This document shows, piece by piece, positions 6,167 through 8,875 of a stretch of DNA of 8,875 nucleotides. The notes beneath the pieces are model-generated. The model was given only the letters and a program-made list of their open reading frames with translations. It ran no database searches and was not told the origin of the DNA. Numbering within the stretch: the stretch's first letter is position 1; every line of letters starts with the position of its first letter. The stretch is taken from the NCBI GenBank assembly GCA_964442335.1, contig CAYTZI010000093.1:1-8875 (forward strand), given 5' to 3'. The DNA is from JBFYTX01 sp964442335. Lineage in GTDB: Bacteria > Chloroflexota > Dehalococcoidia > Dehalococcoidales > RBG-16-60-22. The translations under genes and the position numbers were made by a program.

Positions 6167-8515
6167 TTATTCGTTGATTAACATTGCTACCGGAAACTTA
6201 TAAAACAACGCGGCTAGAGTTATATCTTTTACCCCGGTAACAGTTTCGGTCGTAAAAACATTGTGCCATCGCCATGAAGTATCCTTAGGAAGTAGAAGGC
6301 GGTGATTTTTCCACATATGTTTCCCGAAGGGCGGCATGTTCACCGCGGTTAATTTCGTAAATAATCTGGGAACGGCTACTAAAGCCCATCTCTTTCCATA
6401 GTGTCGAGCGAAGGCACAGACATGCTCTTGCCTTGTACCTTCTATGATTAACGGAATGTAGTCACCTTTTTGAAACAGTTCATGGTAAGTCCGGCGGGTA
6501 TGGAGAACTTTATAAGTAACATATAGCTTAATCCGGCCATCTGTCCAGGAAGCCAGCATCTCACCGACAGGCGGCGGTCCTTCATGCTCTTCTTTTTGTA
6601 TCAGGCTATCCAGAAGCCTTCTCCGTTTCTTAAAGTCCACCGGGCGTCGATTGTCCGGGTCAACCAGGCTGAAGTCCCACAATTCCATACCCTGGTAAAA
6701 ATCCGGCACACCTGGCGAAGTCATCTTCAGCAGTAGCTGCGAGACGGAGTTCAACGCTCCATAGTAAGCGATCTTTTCCTGAAACTGCAGGAAATCAATA
6801 AGGAATTCATTATCGGCTGAATCCCGAAGAATAGTATCTATAAAATTGCTCATGGAGTCCTCATATTCCTGATTTATCTTTATCCAGCTGGTAATAGCCT
6901 TAGCCTCTCTGACCGCCTTAATCATATAGGATTTCAGGCGCTCCTTGAACCCGGGCACTTCCTCGATGTAAAGAGGCCAGGCGCCAATCATAGTCTGGTA
7001 AAGCAGTATCTCTGTATTCGGCTCAGGAACAGGCAGCCCGTTTACCCTCCGTTTCTTGGCTACGTTCCATTCTCGCCAGCGCATCAGATGGTCTTCCCAA
7101 TCATCAGGAATCTCGGAAAGAACGCTGATTCTGGCGCGAACATCCTCGCTACGCTTGGTATCATGGGTGGACGTGGCATTAAGCGTATGCGGCCAGTGTT
7201 TCATCCGTGTCAGGTTCCACTTATGGAAGTCTTGTGAAGATAAACCGGTGGCATCGGGATTGCCGCTGACTTCGTTAAGAGAAATCAGGCGATGGTAATT
7301 ATAAAGCGCCGTATCCTCGAAGCCCTTGGCCATGATAGCTCCGGTGAGTTGCTGCCAGCGCATGATAAAATTCATCCATTCTTTTGCCTGTTCCGGGCTA
7401 ATGTCCTCTGGGAAGCCAAGCGTAAGTACTTGCTCTACGAAGTCCAATGTGTTATCTGGCGTCAGGGCACGTTTCCTGGCTTCCTTGAAAGCACGTGTCA
7501 GGTACATCCTGTCATCAGGAGATACGCCTACAGTCCGGATATAGGTGCGATATACTGGTAGGCAGGCAGTCACTTCCACAAGAGCGCGGCTCGCTTCTTT
7601 TGCGGTCAATTGCTGCGATAGATAAGCCAACCATTGACCTAGGGCATTTATCTCGCTGGAGAATAGCTCCCACATAACCTGTTTCTTTTTTTCGTAAACG
7701 AGGTCACGAAAGGATTGCCTCGAGCTGGTGAATCGAGAATATATATCGCTTAAGATTTTAATACTGCCGCTATCCACGAATAAGATATTTAACATGTTGG
7801 CGAAATCATAGCCGGTGGTCCCGAAGACCGGCCAGGTTTCGGGCAGTTTTTCATCCCCAGAGAGTATTTTTTCCACCACTAAATAAAACATGGGCACTTC
7901 ATCCGCTTGCGGAGAGATGTATTGCTGTAAACGCTGAAGATATTCCAGTGGATCGTAGAGGCCATCAATATGGTCAATACGCAGTCCGGAGATTTTACCT
8001 TCGGCGATAAGGCGGAAAATGTAAGCGTGGGTTGCCTCGAACACCCGCAGGTCTTCCACCCGAACCCCAGCCAGGTCACCGATATCGAAGAAACGCCGGT
8101 AGTCCTTTCCTTCGCTGTTTGGCCCTTTGAAATTTAGCCAGCCGATATCAAAGAAGGTAAAAAAGGATGACTTCTCTCCTTTATCCGTTACATCCTGCCA
8201 CCAGGGGTTCTCCGGACATGCCGCCATGTGGTTGGGAACGATATCAAGCAACAATCCCATGCCCCGCTTTTTAAGTTCTTCTGTCAGGGCATCGAAGTCA
8301 TCGTCAGCGCCGATTTCAGGATTGAGGCGTGTGGGGTCGGTGACATTATAACCATGGGTGCTGCCCTTTCGGGCCTTTAGAATGGGTGATGCGTAGATAT
8401 CCGAGATACCCAGGTGATTGAGATAAGATACCAGCATACTGGCGTCCCGAAAGCGAAAGCTCTTGTTAAGTTGGAGCCTGTAAGTAGCGATAGGTATGTG
8501 CGGCCGGCTGGACAT
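6167..8515 (-). CDS. treY: Malto-oligosyltrehalose synthase (GH13), shortened internal segment
   Basis: TreY isomerises the reducing-end alpha-1,4 link of malto-oligosaccharides to alpha,alpha-1,1, giving maltooligosyl-trehalose in the cytoplasm; TreZ then frees trehalose. The 782 residues begin with the family signature IPIATYRLQLNKSF and YASPILKARKGSTHGYNVTD. GH13 motifs follow: DIVPNHMA (91-98); GLRIDHIDGLYDP with nucleophile D181; VVEKIL with acid/base E215; GTTGYDFAN (232-240); VYRTY (321-325); GAIMAKGFEDTALYNYHRLI (392-411); and STHDTKRSED with transition-state D452. The C-terminal region holds SPGVPDFYQGMELWDFSLVDPDNRRPVDF. Odd feature: only 12 residues separate FFDIGW (121-126) from YRRFF (139-143), where the family normally carries a much longer segment. 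The ATG directly follows the TAG of the upstream gene, and its likely ribosome site (AAGGG, spacing eight) lies inside that gene's last codons, which implies translational coupling. No frameshift is seen. TreZ is not in the window. Confidence 0.95.
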   Translation of the reverse strand: MSSRPHIPIATYRLQLNKSFRFRDASMLVSYLNHLGISDIYASPILKARKGSTHGYNVTDPTRLNPEIGADDDFDALTEELKKRGMGLLLDIVPNHMAACPENPWWQDVTDKGEKSSFFTFFDIGWLNFKGPNSEGKDYRRFFDIGDLAGVRVEDLRVFEATHAYIFRLIAEGKISGLRIDHIDGLYDPLEYLQRLQQYISPQADEVPMFYLVVEKILSGDEKLPETWPVFGTTGYDFANMLNILFVDSGSIKILSDIYSRFTSSRQSFRDLVYEKKKQVMWELFSSEINALGQWLAYLSQQLTAKEASRALVEVTACLPVYRTYIRTVGVSPDDRMYLTRAFKEARKRALTPDNTLDFVEQVLTLGFPEDISPEQAKEWMNFIMRWQQLTGAIMAKGFEDTALYNYHRLISLNEVSGNPDATGLSSQDFHKWNLTRMKHWPHTLNATSTHDTKRSEDVRARISVLSEIPDDWEDHLMRWREWNVAKKRRVNGLPVPEPNTEILLYQTMIGAWPLYIEEVPGFKERLKSYMIKAVREAKAITSWIKINQEYEDSMSNFIDTILRDSADNEFLIDFLQFQEKIAYYGALNSVSQLLLKMTSPGVPDFYQGMELWDFSLVDPDNRRPVDFKKRRRLLDSLIQKEEHEGPPPVGEMLASWTDGRIKLYVTYKVLHTRRTYHELFQKGDYIPLIIEGTRQEHVCAFARHYGKRWALVAVPRLFTKLTAVNMPPFGKHMWKNHRLLLPKDTSWRWHNVFTTETVTGVKDITLAALFYKFPVAMLINE

Positions 8516-8875
8516 CTAGTCAACCCTTATTTTTAGTTGCTTCCCCAGGGAGCGGAAATTCGCCACCCATTCCGCAGCAGGCTTGTCTCCCTTTGCAGCT
8601 TTCTGCTTAAACTTCAGATAGCTGCTGTGAATCATATCCCAGTAAAGATTCTGCACCTGCCACAGGTCTATATCAAAGGGCATGGTTTGTGCCAGCTCGA
8701 TGCAATCTATCAGGTTTTTAAGAACGCCGGTATCCTCAGGGGTGCCGACCAGAGCCTTCATCATTTTTTCCAAGTTCTCCTGCAAGTCATAGCTGATACC
8801 ATCAGCATCAAGGTCAACCTGCCACGACTTGGCGGTATCAACTAAGTTTCGGATACTTTCCGTATCAAGGGTATC
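8516..8875 (-). CDS. C-terminal end of a probable GH57-type glycoside hydrolase (DUF3536), 5' end outside window
   Basis: The frame is open from the right edge, where it reads DTLDTESIRNLVDTAKSWQV, to a TAG stop at 8516-8518; about 119 residues are visible. The TTG at 8783-8785 is internal to this frame and not a believable start. The visible part is helical. Its order, a W-x-V/L-D-L-D segment, then LQENLEKMMKAL, a MPFDIDLWQVQNLYWDMI block and a final ADE-like WVANFRSLGKQLKIRV, matches what I recall of the C-terminus of GH57-family proteins with a DUF3536 tail (compare the 'LPFEVNLWKAQN' pattern). Such proteins are predicted alpha-glucan-active hydrolases, and often sit by glycogen or trehalose genes. 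The stop codon touches the treY start codon, so the two are almost certainly one transcript. The catalytic domain is outside the window and cannot be checked here. Confidence 0.6.
   Translation of the reverse strand, partial: DTLDTESIRNLVDTAKSWQVDLDADGISYDLQENLEKMMKALVGTPEDTGVLKNLIDCIELAQTMPFDIDLWQVQNLYWDMIHSSYLKFKQKAAKGDKPAAEWVANFRSLGKQLKIRVD

Overview
The window looks like a bacterial chromosome with moderate GC content. The best lineage guess is Chloroflexota, near Dehalococcoidia. This rests on the combined zinc-ribbon/kinase/STAND-ATPase protein, whose glycine-loop region (GEGGKKRVYLAHD) resembles kinases I associate with that group. It is an inference from memory, not a search result. 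No mobile element, CRISPR array, tRNA or rRNA was seen.

Layout. At the left edge (1-529, + strand) is the C-terminal part of a small MoaF-like, lipocalin-type protein. A convergent, non-coding stretch follows (530-829); it holds a strong GC-rich hairpin that fits a terminator for leftward transcription. Everything else is on the - strand and is read from right to left. In transcription order it is: the C-terminal end of a probable GH57/DUF3536 glycoside hydrolase (8516-8875, cut by the window edge); malto-oligosyltrehalose synthase TreY (6167-8515), whose start codon directly abuts the upstream stop codon; a 1276-residue signalling protein made of two zinc ribbons, a Ser/Thr kinase, a STAND/AAA ATPase and a helical TPR-like tail (2163-5993), with a good sigma70-type promoter of its own; and an unrecognised membrane-anchored exported protein (830-1891) with its own likely -10 box and Shine-Dalgarno sequence.

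How they may work together. The GH57/DUF3536 gene and treY form a translationally coupled pair. They probably act on alpha-glucans: TreY turns the reducing end of a malto-oligosaccharide into a trehalose unit, and TreZ, not in this window, would release trehalose. The kinase gene has its own promoter and lies 173 bases beyond treY, so co-regulation with the trehalose genes is possible but unproven. The exported protein lies downstream of the kinase gene in the same orientation; a functional link is speculative.

The two points most worth a second look are the TreY, which lacks most of the segment normally found between its FDIxW and YRRFF motifs while keeping all three catalytic residues, and the kinase promoter, which has a small palindrome overlapping its -10 box.
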